DNA of 59,854 nt from an uncultured Spirochaetales bacterium. Lineage in GTDB: Bacteria; Spirochaetota; Spirochaetia; Sphaerochaetales; Sphaerochaetaceae. Positions 1-8,679 of this stretch are shown here, piece after piece. The DNA lies in contig CASGDQ010000036.1 of the NCBI GenBank assembly GCA_949300325.1, positions 1 through 59,854 of the forward strand, read 5' to 3'. How positions within the stretch are numbered: position 1 is the stretch's first letter; the number at the start of each line of letters is the position of its first letter. Under the pieces are notes generated by a model. It did no database searches, had not been told where the DNA came from, and worked only from the letters and a program-made list of their open reading frames with translations. The translations under genes and the position numbers were made by a program.

Positions 1-2
1 AT

Positions 3-167
3 TCCCTCAAGCAATGCTCGACATACGATATGTGGCGTACGCATCACGATTACCTCATCAGATTCTATTGGAGGGAGCATGCGCTTTGGACGAGAGGGTA
101 TTTCTGTGCGACCATAGGAGAGGTAAGCGAACAGAGGCTCATGGAATATATTGAAAATCAGGGCTAA
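3..167 (+). CDS. tnpA: IS200/IS605-family transposase TnpA, C-terminal part
   Basis: The gene is cut by the window edge; only the last 54 codons and the stop are present. The translation contains W-R-T-H-H-D-Y-L, F-Y-W-R, L-W-T-R-G-Y-F and a terminal Y-I-E-N-Q-G. These match the C-terminus of Y1 (HUH) transposases of IS200/IS605 type, which move single-stranded DNA through hairpins at the element ends. The catalytic HUH and tyrosine residues lie upstream and cannot be checked. A compound hairpin follows the stop at once, as expected at the right end of such an element. Confidence in the family is high; whether this copy is intact cannot be judged. Confidence 0.8.
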   Translation, partial: SLKQCSTYDMWRTHHDYLIRFYWREHALWTRGYFCATIGEVSEQRLMEYIENQG

Positions 168-168
168 G

Positions 169-220
169 TCGGCAATTCACATGCCATCTTAAAAGGATGG
201 CATCTATCTTGCCGATTTTT
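169..220 (+). terminator. Compound hairpin after tnpA (IS right-end or terminator)
   Basis: An outer stem TCGGCAA (169-175) pairs with TTGCCGA (209-215), and an inner stem ATGCCATC (181-188) pairs with GATGGCAT (196-203). A T-run follows (216-220). It could serve as an intrinsic terminator for the transposase, as the subterminal hairpin recognised by TnpA, or both. Confidence 0.65.
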
Positions 221-221
221 G

Positions 222-232
222 TATAATATAAT
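222..232 (+). promoter_or_regulatory. Overlapping -10 boxes of gtrA-like gene
   Basis: TATAAT occurs twice (222-227 and 227-232). The second copy ends 8 nt before the ATG at 241 and no Shine-Dalgarno is visible, so the mRNA probably starts at or very near the AUG. No convincing -35 is seen; that position falls in the preceding hairpin. Confidence 0.5.
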
Positions 233-240
233 CAGCAGAT

Positions 241-660
241 ATGAAAAGCATACGGGAATACAGGGACTTCGTCCTCTACTGCATCTTCGGAGCGATGGCC
301 ACCGGAGTGAATATGATAAGTTATCATTTATTATACAATATTGCGGGAATAGGAAACGTCATCTCCACCTTTCTTGCTTGGCTTTTTGCTGTAACTTTTG
401 CCTTTTTCACGAACAAGTTCTTCGTATTCGTTTCCTTCGACAGATCTCTGAAAACCGTAATAAGGGAGCTGATAGGCTTCTTCAGCTGCAGGATATCGAC
501 AGGAATCTTGGATGTTGTATTCATGTATATCACAGTGGACCTGCTCGGCCTGATGCCTGTGCTCTTAAAATTCATATCCAATCTGATTGTCGGAATAATA
601 AACTACTTAGTAGGCAAGCTTGTAATATTCAAAAAGAAGAAAAAAGGAGAAAAAGCTTAA
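241..660 (+). CDS. GtrA-like membrane protein
   Basis: A 139-residue, four-helix membrane protein. It shows the GtrA-family pattern: an early Phe-Gly followed by N-x-x-x-Y (FGAMATGVNMISYHLL), the A-F-x-x-N-K-F-F-V-F segment near residues 55-65, a conserved Arg-Glu, and a second N-Y-L-x-G-K-x-x-x-F near residues 120-130. The tail is poly-lysine. Family members are thought to flip or shuttle polyprenyl-linked sugars for glycosylation of surface polymers. No glycosyltransferase partner is adjacent, although UDP-galactopyranose mutase lies 4.5 kb downstream. The ATG is chosen because the reading frame begins just after a strong -10; the transcript is probably leaderless. Exact substrate unknown. 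Confidence 0.85.
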   Translation: MKSIREYRDFVLYCIFGAMATGVNMISYHLLYNIAGIGNVISTFLAWLFAVTFAFFTNKFFVFVSFDRSLKTVIRELIGFFSCRISTGILDVVFMYITVDLLGLMPVLLKFISNLIVGIINYLVGKLVIFKKKKKGEKA

Positions 661-984
661 CATCATCACTTCTTTTCACTAATTACAACAACACTGTTCA
701 TAGATCTTTTCATTCTCATAGCTAAACTGCCAGATGAAATGCCCCTAGCCTTTTCAGGCTCTGCGCTGGCAGAGCTGAAGATGAGGCTATAACAAATGAA
801 GGCAGGATTAGAAAAATATCTTGCAAAAACTGGATGTGCCCGATTTTTCTGTGCGGTTGGGAAAATCATTATTATATTATTTGGGGCGGTAATTCCGTTT
901 TTCAATGTGCGCGGCCGGTCTTTACAGGCATTACCGATGGCCGCAGATGAAAAGGGACCGTGATAATTTGACAAGGAGAAAAGA
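661..984. other. 324-base gap with one hairpin and a doubtful 55-codon frame
   Basis: A stem-loop spans 746-789: TAGCC/GGCTA at the base, and TTCAG and CTCTGC arms above it with a GCTG loop. No T-run follows, so it is not a clear terminator. A 55-codon frame on the plus strand (796-963) would encode one hydrophobic helix and has GAGG about 9 nt upstream, but no family is recognisable and it is not called as a gene. The segment otherwise serves as upstream region for the GH2 gene. Confidence 0.4.
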
Positions 985-3258
985 ATGAGGATCATCAAAA
1001 ACATCAGCAGCGGATGGCTTTTCAAGAAAGGCGAATGGCAGAATGAGAAGGATTTCAAAGATTTCACAATGGTCGATCTTCCCCATACCTGGAACGCATA
1101 TGACGGACAGGATGGAGGAGCCGACTACTACAGGGGAAAAGGGACCTATATCTATAAGCTTTTTAGGCCCGATGCTCCTGAAGGATATCTCCACTATCTG
1201 GAATTCAAAGGTGCCAATGCGATAGCTCAGGTATTCTTGGATGGGAAAAAAGTATGCGAGCACAGGGGTGGATATTCAACCTTCCGTGTCAATGTAACAG
1301 AAGAGATCAAGGACAAGCCTTTTGTCATGGTTTCTGTCGTCGTAGACAATGCAGACCACTCTGATGTCTATCCGCAGATGGCCGATTTCACATTCTATGG
1401 CGGGCTATACCGGGAAGTGGAGCTGATCAGCGTTCCCCAGACACATCTTGATCTTGAATATTTTTCCGGACCGGGATTCCAATACACATCAAGGGTTTCG
1501 GGCGCCGATGCTTATTTAGATGCAACGGCATGGATCAAGAATCCACATGAAGAGGACATGGTCCGCTTCTGTCTGAGCAACGACAGCGGAGAAATCGTAT
1601 GCGAGAAATACGAAAAGGCTGAAGAGACTGTGAAGACGAGCCTTTTTGTCGAGAATGCCCACCTATGGCAGGGAGTAAAAGACCCATACCTTTACAATCT
1701 GGAAATCAGTGTCATAAGAAACAACGAGACAATGGATATATCCGGATGCGATGTGGGAATAAGGTATTTTTCGGTAGATCCTGAAAAGGGATTCTTCTTA
1801 AACGGATGCCCGATGCCATTAAGAGGGGTCTCGCGCCATCAGGACAAGCTGATGCTGGGCAACGCGCTTGATGAAGAGGATCATTACATCGACTGCGAGC
1901 TCATTTCTGAAATAGGGGCCAATACGATAAGGCTGGCGCACTATCAGCACAGCCAGACATTTTATACAGCCTGCGACGAGTACGGCTTCGTCGTATGGGC
2001 AGAAATCCCGTTCATCAGCGTCATGAATATGGACAAGGCAGCGCATGAAAACGCAATGCTCCAGATGAAAGAGCTTATCATACAGAATTTCAACCACCCT
2101 TCCATCTGTTTCTGGGGCATTTCCAATGAAATCACGATAGGCGGAGAGCGCGAAGGGCTTGTGGAGAACCTTAAAGAACTGAACAGCCTGGCAAAGAAAC
2201 TTGATCCGACAAGGCTCACAACAATGGCCCAGGTATCGATGCTTCCAATGGACAGCGTGCAGAACGACATAACGGATGTGGTATCCTACAACCATTACTT
2301 CGGATGGTACGGAGGAAATCTTGAGGATAATGAGAAATGGGTCGATGCCTTCCACCAGAAGTATCCCAATAGATGTCTTGGACTTTCAGAATACGGTGCG
2401 GAAGGAATCATCAGCTGGCATTCCGATGACCCCAAATGCAAGGATTATAGCGAGGAATATCAGGCAAAATACCATGAGTATATGGCCGATATGATATCAA
2501 AGCGCCCATATCTCTGGGCCACCCATGTATGGAACATGTTCGACTTCGGATGCGACGCAAGAGATGAAGGCGGAGTGAAGGGACGCAACAACAAAGGGCT
2601 GATGACAATCGACAGGGAAATAAGAAAAGATGCTTTCTATGTCTACAAGGCATATTGGTCCGACGATCCGTTCGTCCATATCGCAGGAAGGAGATACAGC
2701 CAAAGACCATATGGAAAAATGGATGTGAAGGTATATTCGAACCAGAGTGAGGTGACGCTTTTTGCAAACGGAAAAGAAATCGGCACTCAGTCTGGAAGTA
2801 AGATCTTCATCTTCAAAGACGTACCTCTTGAGGATGGCAACAATACGATAAAGGCTATTGGAAGCTCAGGAACATCGGATACTGTCATATTCACCAGAGT
2901 TAAGGAACCTGTTCCCGGCTATATCATGCCCGAAGATCCCGACGATAAGCAGGACGGGGTGAAGAACTGGTTTGATGATCTTGATGTCAATGCCCCTATT
3001 CCAGAGCTCACCTTCGACGATAGCTTTTTCAGCATAAACGATAAGATAAAAGACATTTTTGAAAACGAGGATGCAGGATGCGTAGTTCTCTCCGCCATCA
3101 GCAAATTCACCGGCAAGAAGATGAAGAAGTCCATGCTGATGGTCATGGCGAACGCCAGCTTGAAAGACATTGCAGGAGTTGCAGGAGCAAGCAATAAGGA
3201 AGAGGTTGACAGGATGCTTGGCATCATGAACAGCGAACTGCAGAAAATCAAGAAATAG
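985..3258 (+). CDS. GH2-family glycoside hydrolase (beta-galactosidase-like)
   Basis: A 757-residue protein with GH2 architecture: N-terminal jelly-roll sugar-binding domain (about 1-165), Ig-like domain (165-265), TIM barrel (265-540), then C-terminal beta domains. The catalytic acid/base is Glu382 in G-I-S-N-E-I, after the conserved N-H-P-S-I. The nucleophile is Glu469 in L-S-E-Y-G. No signal peptide is seen, so it should act in the cytoplasm on imported oligosaccharides. After residue about 660 there is an extra helical segment, with F-S-I-N-D-K-I, that is not part of the catalytic fold. AAGGAG stands before the ATG. A terminator follows. Substrate specificity (galactoside or glucuronide) cannot be decided from sequence. 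Confidence 0.9.
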   Translation: MRIIKNISSGWLFKKGEWQNEKDFKDFTMVDLPHTWNAYDGQDGGADYYRGKGTYIYKLFRPDAPEGYLHYLEFKGANAIAQVFLDGKKVCEHRGGYSTFRVNVTEEIKDKPFVMVSVVVDNADHSDVYPQMADFTFYGGLYREVELISVPQTHLDLEYFSGPGFQYTSRVSGADAYLDATAWIKNPHEEDMVRFCLSNDSGEIVCEKYEKAEETVKTSLFVENAHLWQGVKDPYLYNLEISVIRNNETMDISGCDVGIRYFSVDPEKGFFLNGCPMPLRGVSRHQDKLMLGNALDEEDHYIDCELISEIGANTIRLAHYQHSQTFYTACDEYGFVVWAEIPFISVMNMDKAAHENAMLQMKELIIQNFNHPSICFWGISNEITIGGEREGLVENLKELNSLAKKLDPTRLTTMAQVSMLPMDSVQNDITDVVSYNHYFGWYGGNLEDNEKWVDAFHQKYPNRCLGLSEYGAEGIISWHSDDPKCKDYSEEYQAKYHEYMADMISKRPYLWATHVWNMFDFGCDARDEGGVKGRNNKGLMTIDREIRKDAFYVYKAYWSDDPFVHIAGRRYSQRPYGKMDVKVYSNQSEVTLFANGKEIGTQSGSKIFIFKDVPLEDGNNTIKAIGSSGTSDTVIFTRVKEPVPGYIMPEDPDDKQDGVKNWFDDLDVNAPIPELTFDDSFFSINDKIKDIFENEDAGCVVLSAISKFTGKKMKKSMLMVMANASLKDIAGVAGASNKEEVDRMLGIMNSELQKIKK

Positions 3259-3264
3259 AAGCCT

Positions 3265-3291
3265 GGGGGTGCATGAGCACCCCTTTGCTTT
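3265..3291 (+). terminator. Intrinsic terminator after GH2 gene
   Basis: GGGGTGC (3266-3272), loop ATGA, GCACCCC (3277-3283), then a T-rich tail TTTGCTTT. Confidence 0.8.
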
Positions 3292-3352
3292 CTAAAAAGA
3301 TATCATTGCAGTTATTTACATTGCTCTAAGGATAATATAGACTTACCAGGCT

Positions 3353-5137
3353 ATGGAAATATTACCGGAATTTAAGATGCTCGGGCTCTCTGATGAGACG
3401 ATCGGAGCCCTTCAGGAAAAAGGCTTCACATCCCCTACCGAAATACAAAAACTATGCATTCCCCTGCTGCTTAAAGAGGGTACCGAGGTAATCGGACAAG
3501 CCCAGACAGGAACAGGAAAGACAGCAGCATTCGGACTGCCCATAATAGAAACGCTTGAAGGCGGAGGAAATCTGGAGGCCCTGATACTCTGCCCCACCAG
3601 GGAACTTGCAATCCAGGTATCCGAGGAAATCCGGTCGCTTGAGGGAAAAAAGAATCTTGTAATCGAGGCCGTATACGGGGGCTCTTCGATCGAGCTGCAG
3701 ATAAAAAAGCTTAAAAAGGGTGTGGACGTCGTTGTCGGAACTCCGGGAAGGATCCTCGACCATATACGCAGAAACACCATAAGATTGTCAGATCTCAAGT
3801 TCTGTGTATTGGACGAAGCAGATGAAATGCTGGACATGGGTTTCATTGAAGACATAGAAGCGATTCTTGCCCAAACGCCGGAAAACAAGAGGATGCTGAT
3901 GTTCAGTGCAACCATGCCGAAAATGGTGCTTTCCATAGCAGAAAAGTTCATGCATGATTATCAGCTCATAAGAACCGAGAAAAAGGATACAAGCTGCAGG
4001 ATGACCAGGCAGATAGCCTATATCGTCAAGGAAAGCGAAAAGCTTGAGGCTCTGACCAGGATCATCGACAGCGAGGCCTATTTTTATGGCGTGATTTTCT
4101 GCCGTACAAAAATACAATGCGAGGAGATTGCAGAACGCTTGATCTGCAGAGGATATGGAGCCTCCGCCCTTCACGGAGATCTTTCCCAAAGAGAGAGGGA
4201 AGCTATCTTGAAAGGAATAAAGGAGCATCGCAGCGAGATTCTAGTTGCAACGGATGTAGCTTCCCGCGGCCTTGATATACAAGAGCTTTCCCATGTCGTA
4301 AACTTTTCCGTTCCCGACGATCCTGAAATTTATATCCACCGTGTCGGAAGGACCGGACGCGCCGGACATGAAGGCATCGCAATAACGCTCTGCGGGCCGA
4401 GGGAGGTCAGGAAGCTTGCTTTCATCGAGCGCACCACATCCTCAAAGATAGAGAGGCTGGAAGTTCCTACAATCCGGCAGGTGCTTGCTGCAAAGAAAGA
4501 GAAAATCGTCATGGATCTCAAAAAGAAGCTTTCTGCAGAAGCCCAAAAAGAGTATTTGGTGATAGCTATGGAAGCATTGGAGGCAACCAAGGATCCCCTA
4601 TCCGCTTTCGCTTGCCTGATCCAGGCATTATACGGCAACCAGCTCGATGAGAAACTGTATGCCGAGATCTCAAGCGGTAAGGATAAAAAGAAAGAAGGCA
4701 AAAAAGAAAAGCCGGGCTATGGAGAGAGAAAGGAAGACGAAGAGCTTACCAGGATATTCATCGCCCGGGGGAAAAGGGATGGGGTCACAAAGCGCTCGCT
4801 GGCCGGCATCCTTTGCGATCAGGTCGGATTAAGGGATGCGGAGCTGCATAACATCGAGGTTCTGGATGACTTTTCTTTCGTAAGCGCAGCAGAGCCGGTT
4901 GCAAAGAAGATACTGAAATATTTTTCCGTTCCTAAGGGAAAAGGAAAACCGATTGCGACCAGGGCAAAAGAGGAAAGGCAGACGGCGGACAGAAAAAGCA
5001 GACAGAGCTCGAGAAGAGGCAAAAAACGTCTTGAGGAATACCAGCCATACGGCAGGGATATCAGAGATGGAGAATATGAAGACTTCCGCATGAGTGTAAA
5101 AAAACATAAGGAAAAAGGGAGGAAGAAGAGAAAATGA
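3353..5137 (+). CDS. DEAD-box RNA helicase with DbpA RNA-binding domain
   Basis: A 594-residue ATP-dependent RNA helicase. All core motifs are visible: Q motif (F-T-S-P-T-E-I-Q near 25-32), Walker A A-Q-T-G-T-G-K-T (50-57), P-T-R-E-L (81-85), T-P-G-R (130-133), D-E-A-D (154-157), S-A-T (185-187), motif V A-T-D-V-A-S-R-G-L-D near 300 and motif VI H-R-V-G-R-T-G-R near 328. A DbpA-type RRM follows near 465-525, then a basic Arg/Lys tail. This matches DeaD/CsdA-DbpA proteins, which remodel rRNA during ribosome assembly. The gene overlaps glf by four bases (ATGA), so the two are translationally coupled. There is no Shine-Dalgarno; -10-like TATAGA (3336-3341) lies 11 nt before the ATG, so the leader is very short. 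Confidence 0.95.
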   Translation: MEILPEFKMLGLSDETIGALQEKGFTSPTEIQKLCIPLLLKEGTEVIGQAQTGTGKTAAFGLPIIETLEGGGNLEALILCPTRELAIQVSEEIRSLEGKKNLVIEAVYGGSSIELQIKKLKKGVDVVVGTPGRILDHIRRNTIRLSDLKFCVLDEADEMLDMGFIEDIEAILAQTPENKRMLMFSATMPKMVLSIAEKFMHDYQLIRTEKKDTSCRMTRQIAYIVKESEKLEALTRIIDSEAYFYGVIFCRTKIQCEEIAERLICRGYGASALHGDLSQREREAILKGIKEHRSEILVATDVASRGLDIQELSHVVNFSVPDDPEIYIHRVGRTGRAGHEGIAITLCGPREVRKLAFIERTTSSKIERLEVPTIRQVLAAKKEKIVMDLKKKLSAEAQKEYLVIAMEALEATKDPLSAFACLIQALYGNQLDEKLYAEISSGKDKKKEGKKEKPGYGERKEDEELTRIFIARGKRDGVTKRSLAGILCDQVGLRDAELHNIEVLDDFSFVSAAEPVAKKILKYFSVPKGKGKPIATRAKEERQTADRKSRQSSRRGKKRLEEYQPYGRDIRDGEYEDFRMSVKKHKEKGRKKRK

Positions 5138-6234
5138 AAGATCATTACGATTTTCTGATAGTCGGTGCGGGACTCTTTGGGGCCGTATGCGCTCATGAGC
5201 TTGCAAAAGAGGGAAAGAGTGTTCTTGTCCTGGACAAAAGAAATCATATCGGAGGCAATATCTATACCGAAAAGGTCGACGGCATAGACATACATAGATA
5301 CGGAGCGCACATCTTCCATACATCAAACAAGGCGATATGGGATTATGTCAACGGCATCACCCCGTTTTTGCCATTCATCAACAGCCCTGTAGCCAACTAT
5401 AAAGGAGAAATCTACTCCATGCCTTTCAATATGCACACATTCTCAAAAATGTGGAACATAAGCATGCCGGATGAAGCTGAAAGGATAATCGAGGAACAAA
5501 GAAAGGAAATAAAGGGAGAAATAGAAAATCTTGAGCAGCAGGCTATCAGTCTTGTGGGAAGAGATATATATGAGCGACTGGTCAAGGGCTACACCGAGAA
5601 GCAGTGGGGACGCAGCTGCTCAGAACTTCCGGCAGACATCATCAAGCGCCTTCCTGTGCGCCTGACATATGACAACAACTACTTCAACGACCGCTACCAG
5701 GGAATACCGGAAGAAGGATATACAGCGCTGGCAGAAAAGCTTTTAAAGGATGCGGATGTGATCTTGAACGAGGATTTCAACAAAGATAGGAAACGTTGGA
5801 GAGCAATGGCAGACAAGACGATATATACCGGATGTCTGGATGAGTTCTATGATTGCTGCTATGGTCCTTTGAGCTACAGATCGGAGAAATTCGAGACCGA
5901 AAAGCTTGAAAAGGAGAATTATCAGGGAGTTGCGGTCATGAATTTCACAGATCGGGAAACCCCTTATACCAGAATCATAGAGCACAAGCATTTTACAAAA
6001 GCAAAATCCCCTGTTACCTATATCAGCAGGGAATACCCTGTCGATTATACTGAAACAGGAGAACCCTACTACCCTATAAACGACGAGAAGAACAATGCGC
6101 TATATGAAAGGTATCGGATCCTGGCAGAAAAAGATGAAGGGCTTTTGTTGGGCGGGCGCCTTGCAATGTACAAATATCTCGACATGGACAAGACAATAGA
6201 AAAAGCCCTAGCCCTTGTTCAGATGTGCAGATGA
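5134..6234 (+). CDS. glf: UDP-galactopyranose mutase
   Basis: A 366-residue flavoenzyme that converts UDP-galactopyranose to UDP-galactofuranose, the donor for galactofuranose in surface glycans. It has the FAD-binding V-G-A-G-L-F-G near residues 10-16, the family motif R-Y-G-A-H-I-F-H-T near 56-64, and G-Y-T-E-K-Q-W-G in the middle. The length is normal for Glf. It overlaps the helicase stop by four bases and is preceded by GGGAGG inside that gene. The 3' end overlaps trpR on the other strand by 16 bases. No galactofuranosyltransferase is in view. Confidence 0.95.
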   Translation: MKDHYDFLIVGAGLFGAVCAHELAKEGKSVLVLDKRNHIGGNIYTEKVDGIDIHRYGAHIFHTSNKAIWDYVNGITPFLPFINSPVANYKGEIYSMPFNMHTFSKMWNISMPDEAERIIEEQRKEIKGEIENLEQQAISLVGRDIYERLVKGYTEKQWGRSCSELPADIIKRLPVRLTYDNNYFNDRYQGIPEEGYTALAEKLLKDADVILNEDFNKDRKRWRAMADKTIYTGCLDEFYDCCYGPLSYRSEKFETEKLEKENYQGVAVMNFTDRETPYTRIIEHKHFTKAKSPVTYISREYPVDYTETGEPYYPINDEKNNALYERYRILAEKDEGLLLGGRLAMYKYLDMDKTIEKALALVQMCR

Positions 6235-6521
6235 TCGTCGTATCTGGAGGAAAGGAGGTTTCGCATGAAACCTTCTTTCTTCTTGAGCATCTTGCTGCCC
6301 CGGGTGATCTTGCATAAGCTGATACTGCGGTTTTTGGCAATGTCCCTCTGGCTCTTTCCCCGATAAAGATCATCCATCAACAGCCACCGAAGAAGAAAAT
6401 CATCAACCTCAGCGCTGGTGAACATATCATCAAACAGCCTCTTCATATCCTCTTCGTCATCGATCTTGGTGAAAACCTTTATCATATCGGCAAAGGCGCT
6501 GCGCCCTTCTGCCGTGTTCAT
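6219..6521 (-). CDS. trpR: TrpR-like transcriptional repressor
   Basis: About 100 residues with a TrpR helix-turn-helix: Q-R-D-I-A-K near the first recognition helix and I-T-R-G-S-K-M-L-K-K, the E. coli TrpR signature I-T-R-G-S-N-x-L-K. TrpR binds tryptophan and represses trp genes. No trp biosynthesis or transport gene is in the window, so its targets lie elsewhere. The chosen ATG (6521) has AAGGA 9 nt upstream; an upstream in-frame ATG at 6566, directly after the cls stop, has no ribosome site. It is last in the order queH-cls-trpR. Confidence 0.85.
   Translation of the reverse strand: MNTAEGRSAFADMIKVFTKIDDEEDMKRLFDDMFTSAEVDDFLLRWLLMDDLYRGKSQRDIAKNRSISLCKITRGSKMLKKKEGFMRNLLSSRYDDHLHI
6251..6278 (+). 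terminator. Likely terminator of helicase-glf operon, inside trpR
   Basis: AAAGGAGGTTTC (6251-6262), loop GCAT, GAAACCTTCTTT (6267-6278), with one mismatch and a T-rich continuation. It lies within the 3' coding part of the convergent trpR gene, so one sequence serves both. Confidence 0.5.
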
Positions 6522-6566
6522 CAGATTGCGTTCCTTTCTCATATCTGGCATTCTAACACAAAACAT

Positions 6567-8090
6567 CTAAAGAGCGGGAGAGAAAAGCTTATAAAAATAG
6601 CGGAAGCACTTTCTGATGGGGTTTATCTGTGAGGCGCTGCCTGCTATCTGCTGTCTGGACAGATCTTCTATTTTCAGATAATCCTGCTTGACATCCTCAA
6701 TAAGACTGGATCCGTAAAACACCACCGACAGCTCAAAATGCAGGAAAAACGACCTATAATCAAGATTGGTCGTACCAACGATCGCTATCCGGTCATCGCT
6801 GACGAACATCTTCGAGTGCACAAAGCCTGGTAAGAACTCATAAATCTTGACTCCAGAACGTATGAGCTCGTCGTAATTGCTGCGCGTGACTTCGTGAACC
6901 TGCTTCTTATCCGGATGATACGGGGTGATTATCCTGATGTCTATCCCGCTTTGAGCAGCAAGCTTCAAAGCGGCTTTCATGGCATCATCGGGAATCAGAT
7001 AAGGCGTGGTGATCCAAACATAACGTTTGGCATTGCTTATCAGCTGAAGATAGGCATTCTCCCCCAGCGGCTCATCCAAAAGCGGGTTTGAGCCAAACGG
7101 CTGGATCAGACCATCCCCAGAAGACAGCGGCCTCGGCTGCATCTTCTCAAGCTCGTCTTTTTTATTCGTGAGCGCATCCCAGATATAAACGAACATCCTT
7201 GTGAAATTAAAAACCGCGGTCCCTTCAAGCCTGATCGCATTATCCTTCCAGTAGCCGAAGCGGATCTCGTCATTCATATACTCGTCAGAAAGGTTCAGGC
7301 CTCCGGTATAGCAGACATCCCCGTCGATGCATAAGATCTTCCTATGATCGCGGAAATTGAGCCTCGGATTGACATGCAGGCGCATGGGATTGAAGCAGAT
7401 TGCATGTATCCCCCAGGACTCAAGAAGCCTGTAATAATTGATAGGAAGCACATTCACGCTTCCCATATCATCATAAATCACCCTAACGTCGACGCCATTT
7501 GCAGCTTTTTCCTTCAGTACCTCCAAAATGGTATTCCAGCAGGAGCCCAGCCCTATTACAAAGTATTCGATGAAGATGAATCTCTCCGCTTTGTTCAAAT
7601 CGGGAAGCAGGGCTTTGAAGAACTCCTCTCCGGATGCAAAATACTTTGCTTTTGTGCCGCCGCAGGCAGGCATATGCGACATGTTGTATATATAAGAGCA
7701 GAGACGTGCATCCCCGCCGTCTTTAAGGCTTTCCAAGGCTTTTGCCATCTCCTGGTCATCCAAACTTATCGTCTCTGGATCTATCTTATAGGATTTGACC
7801 TTCTTTTGCGCCAAACGGCCGATCTTCTTATTTCCAAAAAGAAGATAGAGAACCCCGCCGACTGTGGGGAAAAGGCTTGATAAAGCGATCCAGACCATCT
7901 TGTAGGAAGGATTCTCATTGCGCGACATGACGAGCAGGACCACGATGGCAGAAAGGAAATAGAAATAGAAATAATACCCCTTGGAATACGCTGCCCACAC
8001 GACAAGATAAACCATCAGGGAAAATTCGAATATGAAAAGGATGGACGACCAGAACAATCTAGATGTTACTACTTTGAAGAGTTTTCTCAT
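6567..8090 (-). CDS. cls: Cardiolipin synthase (phospholipase D family)
   Basis: About 507 residues. Two transmembrane helices and a PLD-nuclease N-terminal domain occupy the first 80 residues. Two H-x-K-x-x-x-x-D motifs follow: H249 in D-H-R-K-I-L-C-I-D and H425 in H-S-K-M-F-V-S-D, each followed by the G-G/G-T-x-N element. The enzyme joins two phosphatidylglycerols to make cardiolipin at the inner membrane. The start chosen overlaps the queH stop by one base (TGATG) with GGAAAAAGAG upstream; a longer start 42 bases earlier has no ribosome site. Confidence 0.93.
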   Translation of the reverse strand: MRKLFKVVTSRLFWSSILFIFEFSLMVYLVVWAAYSKGYYFYFYFLSAIVVLLVMSRNENPSYKMVWIALSSLFPTVGGVLYLLFGNKKIGRLAQKKVKSYKIDPETISLDDQEMAKALESLKDGGDARLCSYIYNMSHMPACGGTKAKYFASGEEFFKALLPDLNKAERFIFIEYFVIGLGSCWNTILEVLKEKAANGVDVRVIYDDMGSVNVLPINYYRLLESWGIHAICFNPMRLHVNPRLNFRDHRKILCIDGDVCYTGGLNLSDEYMNDEIRFGYWKDNAIRLEGTAVFNFTRMFVYIWDALTNKKDELEKMQPRPLSSGDGLIQPFGSNPLLDEPLGENAYLQLISNAKRYVWITTPYLIPDDAMKAALKLAAQSGIDIRIITPYHPDKKQVHEVTRSNYDELIRSGVKIYEFLPGFVHSKMFVSDDRIAIVGTTNLDYRSFFLHFELSVVFYGSSLIEDVKQDYLKIEDLSRQQIAGSASQINPIRKCFRYFYKLFSPAL

Positions 8091-8629
8091 CACTCTTTTT
8101 CCACCCTGTGTGAAAATTCGCAGCCGCACCATTGCTGACGGTAAAGGCCAAGCATCCTCGAAAGCTCAACAGACCGGTTGAAGCCGTTTTTCTTTTTGAA
8201 ATCGATAGCCTCAAACCCTTCAAGGCCCTCAGCCTGGCGGAAAATGACCGCACTGTTCTTAAATCTTGAGATGGTAAGGGTTGTAGTAAAATGTGCAATA
8301 CCCAGCTCTCTGGCCTTTTCATATGCCCTCTCAAGGCTGAAACGGAAGCATATGCTGCACCTTGCCCCATGCTCCGGATCCTCTTCATGCCCTATGATCC
8401 TTTCAAGCCACAAATCATGCCTATATTCATCCATATATATTTCGAGATTGTCATATCCTGCGACCTTGACAGCCTCCTGATATCTTTTGACAAACTCCTC
8501 ATATGGATGTATGTTGCTGTTTGAAAAATAAAGAACCGGCTCCCAGCCAAGTTCTAAAAGACGCTCAATGGATGCAGTGGAACAAGGACCACAACAGACA
8601 TGCAGCAAAATCCTATTATCATCGGCCAT
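8090..8629 (-). CDS. queH: Epoxyqueuosine reductase QueH
   Basis: A 179-residue DUF208 protein. The conserved cysteines are present: C12-C13-G-P-C16 at the N-terminus, and C91-S-I-C94. QueH uses iron-sulfur and metal sites to reduce epoxyqueuosine to queuosine in tRNA and replaces QueG in many bacteria. It is first in the order queH-cls-trpR and diverges from the TPR gene at 8680 over an AT-rich promoter of 50 bases. There is no Shine-Dalgarno; TATAAC on the minus strand (8638-8643) lies 8 nt from the ATG. Confidence 0.92.
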   Translation of the reverse strand: MADDNRILLHVCCGPCSTASIERLLELGWEPVLYFSNSNIHPYEEFVKRYQEAVKVAGYDNLEIYMDEYRHDLWLERIIGHEEDPEHGARCSICFRFSLERAYEKARELGIAHFTTTLTISRFKNSAVIFRQAEGLEGFEAIDFKKKNGFNRSVELSRMLGLYRQQWCGCEFSHRVEKE

Positions 8630-8679
8630 GATTCCATGTTATATAATAAATTTAAAAAAAACCATACGGGGAAAAAAAC

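Noticed and set aside
219..725. 168-codon frame overlapping the GtrA-like gene
   Set aside because: It is out of frame with the clear membrane-protein pattern of GtrA and rich in Cys/His/Arg as expected of a shadow frame.
796..963. 55-codon plus-strand frame with one hydrophobic helix
   Set aside because: Weak ribosome site, no recognisable family, and it overlaps no conserved signal; chance frames of this length are common.
1819..2355. 178-codon minus-strand frame inside the GH2 gene
   Set aside because: The plus strand carries both catalytic glutamates and the whole family pattern; the opposite frame has no ribosome site or family.
4819..5326. Two overlapping minus-strand frames across the helicase-glf junction
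   Set aside because: They mirror the lysine/arginine-rich helicase tail, which leaves the opposite strand free of stops.
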